DNA from: Poecilobothrus nobilitatus
Taxonomy: Eukaryota > Arthropoda > Insecta > Diptera > Dolichopodidae
Direction: 5' to 3'
Length of the DNA: 64,000 nucleotides
Assembly (NCBI GenBank): GCA_947095535.1
Contig: OX352773.1
Coordinates: forward strand, 4,464,001-4,528,000
Made by a program: the position numbers and the translations under genes. The notes below the pieces were generated by a model. That model searched no databases and was not told the origin of the DNA. It worked only from the letters and a program-made list of their open reading frames with translations. Of this stretch, positions 1 through 12,337 are shown piece by piece; the stretch's first letter is position 1, and each line of letters starts with the position of its first letter.

Positions 1-3000
1 ATTTATATTTTATTACTGGAAATAAAAGTAAATAATATAAACCTTATATGAGCATCTATAAATTTAATCGTTGAAAACAAATTTGTATTTCTTTACTTTA
101 TTAATAATACTTACCTAAAAAATAGACATAACATTTTTAACGAATTTTTATATAATATGTAATTGCGTTTAATTTTTTTAATTTTCCTGAATAATCAATC
201 ACAGAGAGTTTGACATTTAAAAAACCTTTTTATACCCAAAAATTAAAATGTCATGAAAAAGAAAACTAAAAATTAAAAACCAAGTTTTAAATTTTAAATT
301 TTCTCACACCTGACGGAAAATATTTTGTTAGAAATGATTCGATTTAATTAAACTGATAGAAATTTATTGAAGATTTTATTTGTACTCATTCAATAATGAA
401 GAATGAATCACCATGCCGGAAAAAATTATTATTATACAGTTATTAAGAATTTAATGTCTTTACACAGTGGGAAAATAAATAATTGGGAAAATTTAATTGT
501 TTTGATAATTAATTAACATAAATCATAATATTTAAATAGACATAATATCATAATAATAAGTATTTTATTGTTATTTTATTACAATTTCCTTTCTTAAAAC
601 CATTTTCAATCTTTTATTAAAATTCTTTTAATATTATTTAGTGTTGTGCCGTGTGCTAACCCGCATCATAACATTAACTAAAGAAACTTCTTTTTGAATC
701 GTTTACAAGCTCTCTTAAATCTTTAAAGAAAAGAATGAATCAAAGGAAAAATTAAAAATTTTCGGAACTCTTTTTTAAACTTTTATAAATTTTATACATT
801 TATTTTTCTTTTGTTCACAAACCCGTTTGACAATCTCTACAATTGCTATGACATTGACATTGAAATAAACACTTTTTTTTTTATTTTACTGTAAAACAAT
901 TGCGTGCCATAATAAACCAATCATTAAAAAAAAATATGTAAATGATCTATAAAAATCACTGATTAAACCGGGCTTAACATTGTAAAAACTGTAATAATTT
1001 CTTTAACCTTCATTAATTAACAGTTCAGTTACAGTAAACAAAAAAAGTTAAAGATAAACAAAAGTAAAGTAAAACTGAACAAAAAAAAAATAAAATAAAA
1101 TAGTTACGTATTAATAAACCGTTATAATAAATTATTTATGTTTATTTCAGTTTTTACTACATTATTACTATACAAGAGCTTTATCATTAAGTAGTGGTAA
1201 TAGAAAATTAATGAAGTGTATACAAAAAACAATTATAATATATGTAACTGGTCCATTTATAGTAATTATAACAGTTTTCAGTTAAAAAAAAAAATATTAA
1301 ACCAAATATTATTGTAATGCTACTGAAGTAAATTAAAAATAAAACTAACAAAATTTTTAATTTTTTTTAAAATTATCATTACGAAAATATCTATGCATAA
1401 ATAAATTTATAAAAATTGTATCGTAACACTAATTGACTACTATAGTTTTCACAATACAAACAAAATTTTATGTGAACAAACTATACAAAAAATCATTTTC
1501 GTAAACAGAAATAACTTATTATTGACTTTTTAACAAAAAATCAAACACTATTTAACAAAACAAATCTTTTACGGAATGGTTGCATTCGAAGATTGCGGAA
1601 AGGAAAATATTATTTGAAGTAATTTATCATCACTATACTGTCACAAACTTTTTAATAATTCTTAGGTTTTATATACGCAGCATTATCATATAGAATCTCT
1701 TTATTTATCTCTTCTATGTTGTTAGACGGATCATGAGAATTTCTGAATTAAAGTTGACATTATTTTCAATATCTAATTCAGATCCTTGTAGCTTTTTCCT
1801 ACTTCTTTAAATCTATATTTTTTAGACTTTACCAACGTTCTTTTTCTTTACTTTTAGGCTTTACCAACGTTCCAAACAATCCACTTAAAAATTTATCCCC
1901 TCTCCTTTCTTCAATCATAAGTTTTTTTGTTACATATTCGACACGTACATTATCTTCCAGCCTATAAACCCCATAATTGTTACTACAAAATTGGCAGAAC
2001 TATCAAAAACATAATCTTAAGACTATTATTTAAAATAAATATTTGTTAGATTTTTATAAATAGATCTTTAATAATTTTTTTTTTAATACATATACATACA
2101 TATATGCATTTTTATTACCCAGCATCATAAAATATCAATAATGGATTAAAATATGAATAGAAAGGGGTCTAAATTTATTTTTGACCTAAATTTTTTAATT
2201 TTTTTTTTCTCATAATATTTGCAACATATTGACTTAAGCGCCATCAAGCAGTCACACATTGTACATAAACACTTTAGGATTTTTTAAATTGTGTTTAACT
2301 TGTGGGCATGAGGTATATAGAAGATATGTATTTAAAAAGTCAAATTGCGAAATTCAAATTCAATTTCAATTTTAAATGATAAAAGTCATAAAAATTTTTC
2401 AAAATTACTTTGTAACATTTTATGGTCAACAAAATGATAATTTAAAGTTGTGTGTAAACAGTAAAATAATAAAATAATAATAAAAAACAAAATTTAAATG
2501 AAAAATGAAAACATTTTTAAAATGAATTATATATAGTTATAGTAGTAATCATTTTTCTCTGCTTTTTATTTGCAATTAAACACTTTTTAAATGATTTCAA
2601 ATTTATAATAAAATAATATTAAACCTATAATAATAAAAACTTAGTAAGATAATCTGATAAAATATTTAATGATAGGCAATTTTTTAATTGTTATTTTCAC
2701 TTATGAAAAACACTTAAACTACTTTTAAAATAATAAACTGCAGTTTTGTTTGGTTTATATGTGGTTAATTAAAAATTTATGATTGGTACTAATATTTGCA
2801 GTGAATCAAAATTCAATTAGATTCTTTTTATTATTGTTATAATAATTGTTTAAAAATTTTACAAAAAAATCATTGTCATAACATATTTACATCAGATTAG
2901 ATATATCAAAATGTTTTACAATATTTTTAAGAATTGTAATATTATTATTCCTCATTTGTTGGCAAAATAAATTCAAACAAAAAATTAAATCTTTTAGTTT

Positions 3001-3112
3001 TTCGCATAAATAGTAGTTAAGCTTTTTATAAGAATCTAAGTCAATGTGCTATTCGTTAGCGTAACATACGTGCATTCTGTCAGAGATAAATCTCCTAAGT
3101 GTGGGTTCTTAT
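1..3112. other. Non-coding, nothing identified
   Basis: Uniform AT-rich sequence with many A and T runs. No open frame with protein-like composition, no tRNA-like element and no repeat shared with the rest of the window was seen. Confidence 0.6.
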
Positions 3113-3395
3113 GGTTGGTTGGTTGGTTGGTTGGTATAAGTGGCTGGTCTTGTAAGCCGTGACAAGACTACAATTAGCGCGTTAGCACTGTTTTGTTGCC
3201 ACTACCGTGACCACAAGGCTTATATTTAGGCTACATCGGATTTAATTTTAGATCCAATTCGCGGCATTCAGGAACCTTACCATTTTCTGCATTGCTTAGC
3301 CGCTATATCGCAAAGATAGTTAACTTCGCTAGTCCAGAGCTACTCTTTTAGCCCTGGCCAGCGCTGGACATTTACACGTTGAATGGGAGTTGGTT
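3113..3395 (-). mobile_element. 3' end of a non-LTR retrotransposon (decayed)
   Basis: A GC-richer island in AT-rich surroundings. On the minus strand a reading with stops contains TCKCPALARAK, then MVRFLNAANWI and a TAA at 3250-3248. A CxCPAL motif followed by a short FLxxxxWI-like terminus is how the carboxyl ends of several insect non-LTR polyproteins finish. The remaining sequence would be the 3' UTR, ending in five GGTT units (AACC on the coding strand) at 3113-3132, like elements with a short tandem tail. In-frame stops show it is dead. The clade is not determined. Confidence 0.5.
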
Positions 3396-4837
3396 CTTAT
3401 AGTATTTTAACATTTCACTACGACATACAATAAAATATGTTTGATTGGTGAAGTAAAATGGTTGAATATGATTGCATTTGCATTTTCATTCAAAGATATT
3501 TTAATCAATTTTTTGGCTAAAAATTCCAGGTGGGATTAATGCGCTAAACTCTCCCACACTTATACATTAATCGTATTCATTACACATCTATATAGTACCC
3601 TCATACCTACTCTCACAAAAAACAAATTAAAAGATCTTAAAATAAAGAACAACATACATTAATTCGGTGTTTATTTTGATAATTACATATTTATTTCAAC
3701 ATATTGTTGATCCGGTCGAAAATATAAATTTCCAATTGAGAAACTCTTGATACATTAAAAGATGTAAAGAATTTCTTATATTATACGTATCAGAACTTTT
3801 ATATAGGGCAGTTTTGTAAATTTTGCTACTGTTAAAATCATTTGAATAATTATACCTATACGTTTTATGCTCACATTATTAATTGTTTTCACAAAAAAAA
3901 ACTCATAATTTTTAAAGTCTATTTTTTTATTTGTATAAAGTAAGTACAATTTTGCACGTATTTATTTATTACTAACCCTACCACTCCTCTAAGTTGCATA
4001 AACAGAAATTCCATTTATTATAATATTTAATAAAATAAAGACATTTCTATATATACTTTATGAAATGACATAAAATGATCTTTTCATAATTAGAATTAAT
4101 GATACAAAAAATAAAAAAAAAGAAAGTAATGAAATGTATTTTAATAGTTAACACTTTAACAAAAGGGATCATTCCACCCTTTATTCTCAAAAATAAAATT
4201 TTTTTATTCACCTTTTTTGACCTATTCAACTATATTCACCTTTTTAATTTCTATAAAGTAATTTTTCACTATATATTTCAAAAGTAATTTGCAAATATTG
4301 CTGTAAGAGTCATAATTTCAAAAGTCAATACCTACCATATAGTTAATATATTTAGTAGTTAAATAAAGACCAAATTATTGATAGCATAATATAGATTGTA
4401 TAAGGTGTGCCATATTTTTTCTTTTTTTGTTAAAAAAGCTTTTAAATCTTTAATAAATACTTTCAGATGATATACACCAATTATAATTTATTGGAAAAGA
4501 TTATAATAATATAAACCTGAATTTCCATCAAAAATTTTTCTGTTCATAATGATCATAATTATTATTATATACAATATAAAGTTTTATAATATTAAACAGC
4601 CTGAAGAGCTTTTTTTACATATAAAAAAAAATTAACTATATAAGCGTTTATTACTCAAGTTGTTTGAATTAATTATGTAATTTCTTTATATGAATGTTAT
4701 TGTTTTTACAGTTTATTAAGAAGAAGAAAAATTTTAAGATTATAAATATAAATTATAAAAATAATTCTTGTCAATAGTTTCATGTTTCATGATTATAAAA
4801 ATAAATAATAAAATTAATTCTTGTCGATAGTTTCATG
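3396..4837. other. Non-coding, nothing identified
   Basis: Short open frames at 4047-4287 are Phe/Ile/Lys-rich on both strands and look like chance products of composition. Confidence 0.6.
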
Positions 4838-5110
4838 TGAAATACTTTCAAAATGAATGCTGATATTCCACAAGGGTCTGCTCTATCACCAACTCTTTTC
4901 TTGATACTTATGAATAATGATATACTCTCTTCTACCTTAATTCTATATAATATACAGCTTCGTAGATGATAAATCTGGTGTCTCTTTAGGAAATCTAATG
5001 CAACACCAATTTCAGTCAACGTAATGACCAGCTTCAACCATGATATATTTAAAATTATATCGATAAAACATATTGAACGTAAGATGGAGTACAATTCTAT
5101 CTTTTGAGCT
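4838..5110 (+). mobile_element. Non-LTR reverse transcriptase fragment (core motifs)
   Basis: From 4856 the frame reads NADIPQGSALSPTLFLILMN, the conserved (V)PQGSxLSPxLF block of non-LTR reverse transcriptases. About 50 bases later, in the next frame, IYSFVDDKSG corresponds to the YADD catalytic box with Tyr to Phe and Ala to Val changes. The frameshift, the altered box and the stops after it make it a pseudogene. It resembles jockey-type elements, but the clade is not certain. Nearly repeated sequence (ATTCTTGTCRATAGTTTCATG) occurs twice just upstream, near 4764 and 4816. Confidence 0.7.
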
Positions 5111-7851
5111 GGCGCTTCACAAAATTTCTTTCAGTTATCTTTACAAACCCCCTCATCGGAAATGCATTTTCGTTGTGTTCAACACATTGTCTCATGATCT
5201 GAAATGTCAAAAACAAAATTTGAATGTGTTATGATCGAAAATCATTTGACAATGTGACGTTGTAAATAATGAAATATCAGTCAAATTAAGCATTCAAAAT
5301 TTTATAAATATATAAAATATATAAAAATATAAAAAAAAAATAATTTTTTATTCATTTTTAATTTGTTATAAACTTCAACTTTAATTTCAATTACCAAAAT
5401 GGAGGGCGGGATCGAAAACGTCAAATAAAACATTGCGTTACTGTTGCATTGTATCGACAATTTAAATTCACAATTTAATTTTTTCGATTTTGACGAAATC
5501 AAATATATTTTTTTGACATTTCCGATGAGACCCAAATTTCAAATACGTGTACGCCTAATATGTACTCCTATCCTTCAAATAGATTTTAATTCTCATCGAT
5601 CGAAATTTTTGGAATATTATCTCTTTTTTACAGATATCTTATAGGTAATGACACTTGTTCTATTGAATTAAAATTAATAATGCCTCCAGCAATTCTAACC
5701 TAACACAAGGAAGGTCACAAGTGCCAATTTCTACGCTATGAAATTCTTAGGTGGTTTAAAACTTGGTATGGAAATTAATTTGTTGTGAGAACTTTTAAAA
5801 TATGTAACATGGGCAGAATTTACCTTCCAACTCACACCTGTTATCCTATTTCTCACTTCACTGTCGTTTCTCACTTCATTTTATCGTTTTGGATTCTCTA
5901 AACATAAATTCTATTTCAAATCTTTAAAATTTTATCAAAAATCAAATATTTTATATTTATTTACATGCCCAATCAACGATATGTTATATTTAATATAAAA
6001 TTCCGTAATTTGTAAATGTGCGGTTATCACATTCAATTGATTCATTAATAAAATTGAATCATCAAATTCAAATACACATAATATACCTACTAGGCTTTTG
6101 TAAATTTCATTCATAATTATTTAAAAAAAAAAAAATTATTTTCAATTTTATCACTATGAAGAAAAAACCAATATTTTCATCAACTTCATAAATAGTCGTA
6201 TTTTTTTTTCTTTCGAACCCTTTATTTTTACAATATTCACAACTTCTACATGTCGACATAACCACAGATAATAACCTAAAAAAAAAAAATTTAAAATAAT
6301 GTTTTGCATTTTTTATAGTACATAATTCATAATATTCTCATGCAAATTGTTTGTTGCTTATTGTATAAGAGTTATTTTTCCTCTTTTTGTAAAGAAAAAT
6401 TTTTGATGGACAAAAAACTACAAAATTCCAACTTAAGAAATATTTAAAAAAAAAACAACGACAACATTAAAAACAACCTGTGTTATGTTCACGCGGTGCA
6501 GTGAATAACATAATATGAACTCTCAACTTTAAAATACAGTACTTTTACTCTGATAAAAAAAAAAAAACCAAAACAAAATTAAATAAACTTAAAAAAAAAG
6601 TAACAATCATTTGTTAAAATTGTTCGCGATATCAATCAAACATTTTCATAATTAATCACCCAAGCCTATAAGATTCACTTTTTTTTTTTAGGTTTCAATT
6701 TTTTTTCATGTTATTCACTCACTGTTTTAAAATTTTTTTTTTTTTTTTTGGTTTTGTGTTTTTGTATTGTGAAGTTGTGAGTTGAATTAACTTTTCATTC
6801 ATGCAAAACTTTGAAAAATTAATTTTCGTTTTGTTGTGGTTCGGTTTTTCGAAATTCCCAATGCATATTTCGAGATTGGCCTTTTTTGGGTTTTTTTTTT
6901 TTTCTCCTCTTTCATATGCAAAAAAGGTATTTTTTTTGTTTTTCTTGTTTTTTGTTTTGTTTACTTGGAAAAAATGGTTTGTAAAACATTAAAATATTGT
7001 ACAAATAGGTATCTAAAATAAAAAATAAAATAAAAAACAACATCAGCATTACAACAGGAGCAACCATAAAAACAACCTTGCATCGTTGTATGCTCTAGTA
7101 CACATTTCTGTTGTACAAAAACTACATTTAAAAATCGTAAATAATCACTTATTAATTTAAACTTAAAAAAAAAAAGAAACATAATAAATTTACATTATAA
7201 ATAATAATTAAGGTATTATGAAAATTAAATTTCCTTAAAATTTTGAATTTTTTATTAAATTATTAAAAGATACGTAATAAAGTTAATCTTATCAGATGTT
7301 ATAATATTACTTAACCTAATTTTATTATTATTGTCAAATTAGAATTTTATTACAATTATACATATATATAAATGAATACCTACAAATGAATGTATTATCT
7401 ATCTAGCTTTACATACCCTTTTATAATGGTATTTTTTATTATTAATTTTAAAATATTTATATTCTAGAAGTTAAACTTATTTTTAGCAGATTAAGTCTCC
7501 TAAAAATGGTTCTTAATTTTTGTTTTTGTTTCTTTATAATATTAATTTTATCTAAAAAGTTTTAATTTAAAAATTATTAATTTATTTTAGTTATTAGTCC
7601 TTACTCCAAACGTAAATAGTTTATACTAAAGTCAGTTTTTTTTTTTCTTCTGTGAGGAGCATTGAGCATTCACTAAGCAAGCCTATTATTCTACATTTTT
7701 GATTAAGCTTCAGTTTCTTTAATCATGATTTTTAATAACCCCACCCGATGAATACTCTTAGCTATTATATAAAATTATAAATATTCTATCTGTGCGCCAT
7801 CTATTATTTTATACAAGAATTATTTTTTGTTTGTTGAATTATTAATATTGA
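5111..7851. other. Non-coding, possibly decayed element at the start
   Basis: 5111-5280 may continue the retrotransposon remnant but has no readable frame. The rest is AT-rich, with long T tracts around 6720-6960 that create Phe-rich frames on the plus strand. Confidence 0.5.
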
Positions 7852-7917
7852 ACACGACCTTACCGGGGTTTCAACCCCAGACCTTTCGATTGAAATGCCG
7901 GTTATTTACCTGTTACA
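7852..7917 (-). mobile_element. SINE family B, tRNA-like head fragment
   Basis: The reverse complement matches the tRNA-like head of the elements at 52653 and 57625 over about 60 bases, including TTTCAATCGAA, the B box GGGGTTGAAACCCC and GGTAAGGTC. It is truncated: the 5' A box is poorly kept and no body is seen beyond it. Confidence 0.6.
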
Positions 7918-10900
7918 TTTATTAATGAGATAAAAAGTCAATTTTACTAGGTTCAAAAAAAAAAAACAAAAATAAGCAAAATGAAAAAAATAAAAAGTAG
8001 ATATTCTTTTTTACTCTAAACATCTGACAATTTTTTTTGGAAAATAACAATATTTAAAAACCTCTTTAGTTTAAGAGATCTACTTAAGAGATCTATACCA
8101 AATTCAGCAAACTAATGTGGGTCGTGCGATCTTATGAATGACGAATAAACACGAGCAGTACATAAAACAAATTGCATGTGTTACAATAATAAATATAAAA
8201 ATATCGGATTCCTTATATTAGTTAAAGTTGTCAAAAAAAAAATGTGTTTGATTTGGACAGACATTAAAATCAACTTCTGATTTAATCTTAAAAACATAAT
8301 AACTTCATTTCAATCTATGGAAAATCTGATTTTATCGATTTATTTTAATTTCACTTTTATAAAAAAAAAAAATGTTTATGTGTTTACATCTTGGTTTTGT
8401 GCAACTTGTTATGATGTTTTTGTTTCTGGTCTCAAAAAAAAAAAAAACAAAAAAACATAACAAATTTTCGAGCATAAACATAGATTAAATCTGTCAAAAC
8501 TAAAACTTGTAAGCCTTAAAATTCATTTTTTTAAATACAAAAAAAAAAAAAAGAAGAAAAACACAAAAACTGCGAAAGTTTTTAATAATAATGTTATATG
8601 TGTACCTAATAATATAAAAAACAAAAAAAAATTTTTTTTTGTTTTGGAATTAAATTCAAAGTATTTAACCGCCTTTATTTTGTTCCCATATTGAATGATA
8701 GCAATTATTAGAGAAAATTAAACTTGTAATTATTTCGTATACAAATGATAATTTAATTATCCAAAAAAAAAAAAAATACACAATAGTTTTAAACCGAATT
8801 GAATATTATTGATTACTTTTGATGAATATATCTAACAATTGATTACTTAATGTAAAAGTAATTATTAAAATTTATAACAAATAATAATTATCTAATCTGG
8901 ATTAAATAATAAACTATCGTTGTTGTTTAAATTTTTGAAAATTTGATTTAATTGTCTTAAAGTAAAATAATTATTCCATTTAAATTAAAAAACAAAATAA
9001 ATTTCGTTTTCGTTTTTAATCGTTTTTTAAAACAAATATAATGTTATAGAACTACAGGATAGGGTAAGATTAGCCAAAGAAGTTTTTAATGTACAATATC
9101 TTTGTTTATTAAGGCCTCTATTTCAAAATTTAAGAAAAATAAATTAAAAACAGATTTGTAGGGTAATAAGTAAAATATTATCGAAGGGTATAACAAAAAA
9201 TAAATTTCTCTAACAGATTGTAGGTACTAATTGAAATTTGTTTTATTTTTTAATTTAGAATAAATACTCCATTATAATCTATAGTCTGTTGAGGCCACGA
9301 TCGCATCTGATTGCAGGAACACGAGAACTTAATATTTGTTTTTTAATAGGATTATTTGCATTAAGAGCTATATTTAATAAATATACATATATATTGTATT
9401 ATTTCATTTGCTGTATTATTTGCATTTTATATATTATCTATATTATATCTATACATTGCAATGTACATATACATACATATGTGATGCACAAAATTATAAA
9501 ACTGAAAAAAAAAGTTTTCACAGAAAATAAATTTCGTATTAGTAAAAATCGCAAAAAAAAAATTAGGACGAAACTAAAAGTTTGTCGGATAAAAAGTGTT
9601 TTATAAAAAAGTTGTGGCTCTTTATTTGTGTAACAACTTTCCCTTAATAACTTTCTCCGTTTCAAAATATTCGTAAAAAAAATTAAATGGACCTAGTAAA
9701 ATGTCACTTGGGGTTGATGGATTTCTACCAAAAACTTTTCATTTCGAGATCAAAACGTCAAATTCTTGAAATTTTATTCGAATTTCAGTTATTTGGTCTG
9801 TACACGTGCGACAGACAGACACTATTCCGGTTTCTACATACAGGAAAAATATATATATACAAAAATCTGAGTTTCGAATTTTTATTGCCATCATTATACC
9901 TTTTTTATTCTTTACATGTATTCAAGCGGTAACAACAATGCTGTGCCCCTTGTCATGGTATGATATCGAATTCATTGCAAATGTTTTCAAATATGCATAC
10001 ACAGAAGAAAAGTCACAATGAAATTAATCTAGAAAATGTGATGGTTTATTCTAGCAAGTTTGCTATTTTATATCAGTTTTTATTATTTGCAATTTTATAC
10101 TCCTACAATTATGCAATATTCTTTTACAAAATGTTATTTAAAAAGAAAAAGAAATTTAAGAGATATTTTTTTCAAATTTCGACATAAAGGCCCCATTTTA
10201 GTTTTTCTGACCTATTATTCGCCTAATTTTCAGCGTATGTAATATCATAATATTAAAGAACTTCTATAGAAAATGGTGGGAAAGTTAAAAAAAGATAAAT
10301 TAATTTTTAATGTAACCTTTATGTACAAAAGCATCAGATTTTTAATATAAATCCATAGATACTATGTTATTTGCAAATATATCGTCATTCCTCTTTGACC
10401 TGCATAAAATATCTTTATTATATTTATCTTTATTCTAGTTGTGAATATAATTTTTTTTTTTGCTTTTTAATAAAGATCAATGAACTTTTTAAATACGACA
10501 TCTATCGTTAAATAATTTATATCATTTTAAAATGTCACTTTAATGGAAATTTTTTATTCGTTATCCTATAATAATATAATATTCGTTATCTTATAAGTGA
10601 ATATCATTATCAAGATATATTATTTTTATTCGTTACATTAAGAAAGTGAAATTGGGTGAGTCAAAAATTCCTAAAATACTTTAAAAAGTAACAAAAAAAA
10701 AATATTATGACACGAATCAATTAATAATAACAATCGAATACCAAAAAAAAAATATTTGATTTTTACAAAAGTGTTATTTTTTTCGGTATTAAAAAAAAAT
10801 TAAATAAATGCCAATAAAAAAAAGATCAAGATTCCTATCTAATTTACTATATTTAACACTATTTATAAATTATGAAAATATTAAACAATAAAAACCCTTT

Positions 10901-11596
10901 ATATTCATAAAAAAAAAATATTCGAAAAGTAAATTAAAGTAAAAAAAAAAAAAAAAAAAAAACTAAATAAAAACAAATTTGAATAAAAATAAAATAATAA
11001 TAGTGATAAATTTAGAAGAAAAAAAAAATAGAAATCAAAAATAAGATCAAAAAAAAATAAATCGTATCCAATTTTTCTTTTGAATCTTTTCAAGAGTTTT
11101 TATTAAAAAAAAAAAAACAAAACAAATGAATCGAAATAGTGTGAACTAATACACCGTGATTTTTTGAATATTTCATTTAAAATAAATTGTATCTTTTTTT
11201 CTATTGAAAGACGAAACAAAAAAAAAACAATAAAATAAAATATACATATTATAACAAATCGTAAAAGTCAACAATAAAAAATTTTTTTCGATGTTTTCTA
11301 AACTAATTTAACGTGGATTTTAAATATTCGCGTTTACTTTTCTTCATTTGTTTTTTTTTTTATATAAATTATTCGCTGAAATCTTAAATTTGTTTAACAA
11401 ATTACTAATAATCCATAAAAATGCCAATAAAATTGATAAATTTCACTCAAAAAAAAAAAAAAAATCTTTTGTCAAAATTTTAACTAAAAAAATTATTTTT
11501 ATTAAAAAATATGAAATAAAAATGTTCAATTGTTTTATAGGATATTTTTAAAATTATTTACTTTCATCTGTTATTAATAACTAGTCTAAAATTTAG
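7918..11596. other. Non-coding; weak repeat signal at 9680-10245
   Basis: 9680-10245 is slightly GC-richer, with CGTGCGACAGACAGACAC and TTCGAGATCAAAACGTCAAA. It has overlapping short frames in several phases and could be an old dispersed repeat. The remainder holds only homopolymer-rich sequence. Confidence 0.45.
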
Positions 11597-12337
11597 AAAA
11601 CATATCTTAATCCACTTTGGAATGGTTCTTCTCAATATCTTTTAAGAAAGTTAGATATTTTGAATAAGAAGGCTATGAAAACAATACACGGTTTGCCAAC
11701 AAGTTTTCCTTCAGCATCTCTTTACAATCACAGATATCTAAGTTTTGTTAATATATATAAAAAAGAATTGTTTCTCACTGCTTTTAAAATAATTAACAAT
11801 AAAATAAAACACCACTTCATTCTTAACCGTATGATCGATATTCACAATCACAATATGAGAAATAAAACTAACTTTTAGGGCTTCAGTAGCCTAGTGGGTA
11901 GGCGTGTGGGGTATTAACCGAAGGAGTGTGGGTTCGATTCCTGCACAGGTCGTAAGTGTTTTTTCTTTACATACCCCCCTTACGACCAAATATAATATAA
12001 ACAAAATAAATAATATTAGTTAGTGTATATAATTTAATAATCGTATATTTGACCTATAATTGCCTTAGTAGTCGATGGTTTTGTAATATTGCAATATCCT
12101 ATGTGATTTGTAATATTAATATAAATAAATAAAAAAATAAATAAAACTAACTTCTATTTATCAATTTTTTTAAACTTTAATTTTTATCAATTTTTTAAAA
12201 CTGAATAACAAAAGAAAAATTATCTTTATAATTGTTTAAAAGCCTTCAATGAGTTGCCTTTAGCAATTAAATCTATCAGTGAAATATGTGTGTATAAAAA
12301 CTTTAAAAGTGTTTTTTAAAATAAAGAAAAAAAAAAC
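11597..12337 (+). mobile_element. Non-LTR retrotransposon 3' end, split by a SINE
   Basis: The first part (11597-11874) encodes a reverse-transcriptase C-terminus: LDILNKKAMKTIHGLP early on and IHNHNMRNK at the end, a motif widespread in CR1/L2-like element termini. A SINE occupies 11875-12138. The same frame resumes after its target duplication, with one stop at 12206, and reads AFNELPLAIKSISEICVYKN before ending at TAA 12317-12319. This is the usual FNxLPxxIxxxxxxxxFK terminus. AATAAA at 12320 and a run of A to about 12337 look like the element's own 3' end. It is 5' truncated. Confidence 0.78.
11875..12138 (+). mobile_element. SINE family A, body type 1, full length
   Basis: A tRNA-like head with A box TAGCCTAGTGGGTAGG and B box GGTTCGATTCC, then a CGTAAG...CTTACGACC segment, an AT-rich body with ATAAACAAAATAAATA and GCCTTAGTAGTCGATGGTT, and an AAAT-type tail. 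It is flanked by an exact 15-base target duplication, AAATAAAACTAACTT, at 11860-11874 and 12139-12153. It is inserted in the 3' coding end of a retrotransposon. The head and body match the minus-strand copy at 24516-24805. Confidence 0.85.

Noticed and set aside
5444..5644. Plus frame of 66 codons as part of the retroelement at 4838
   Set aside because: It does not match any expected downstream part of a reverse transcriptase, and the frame is not continuous with it.
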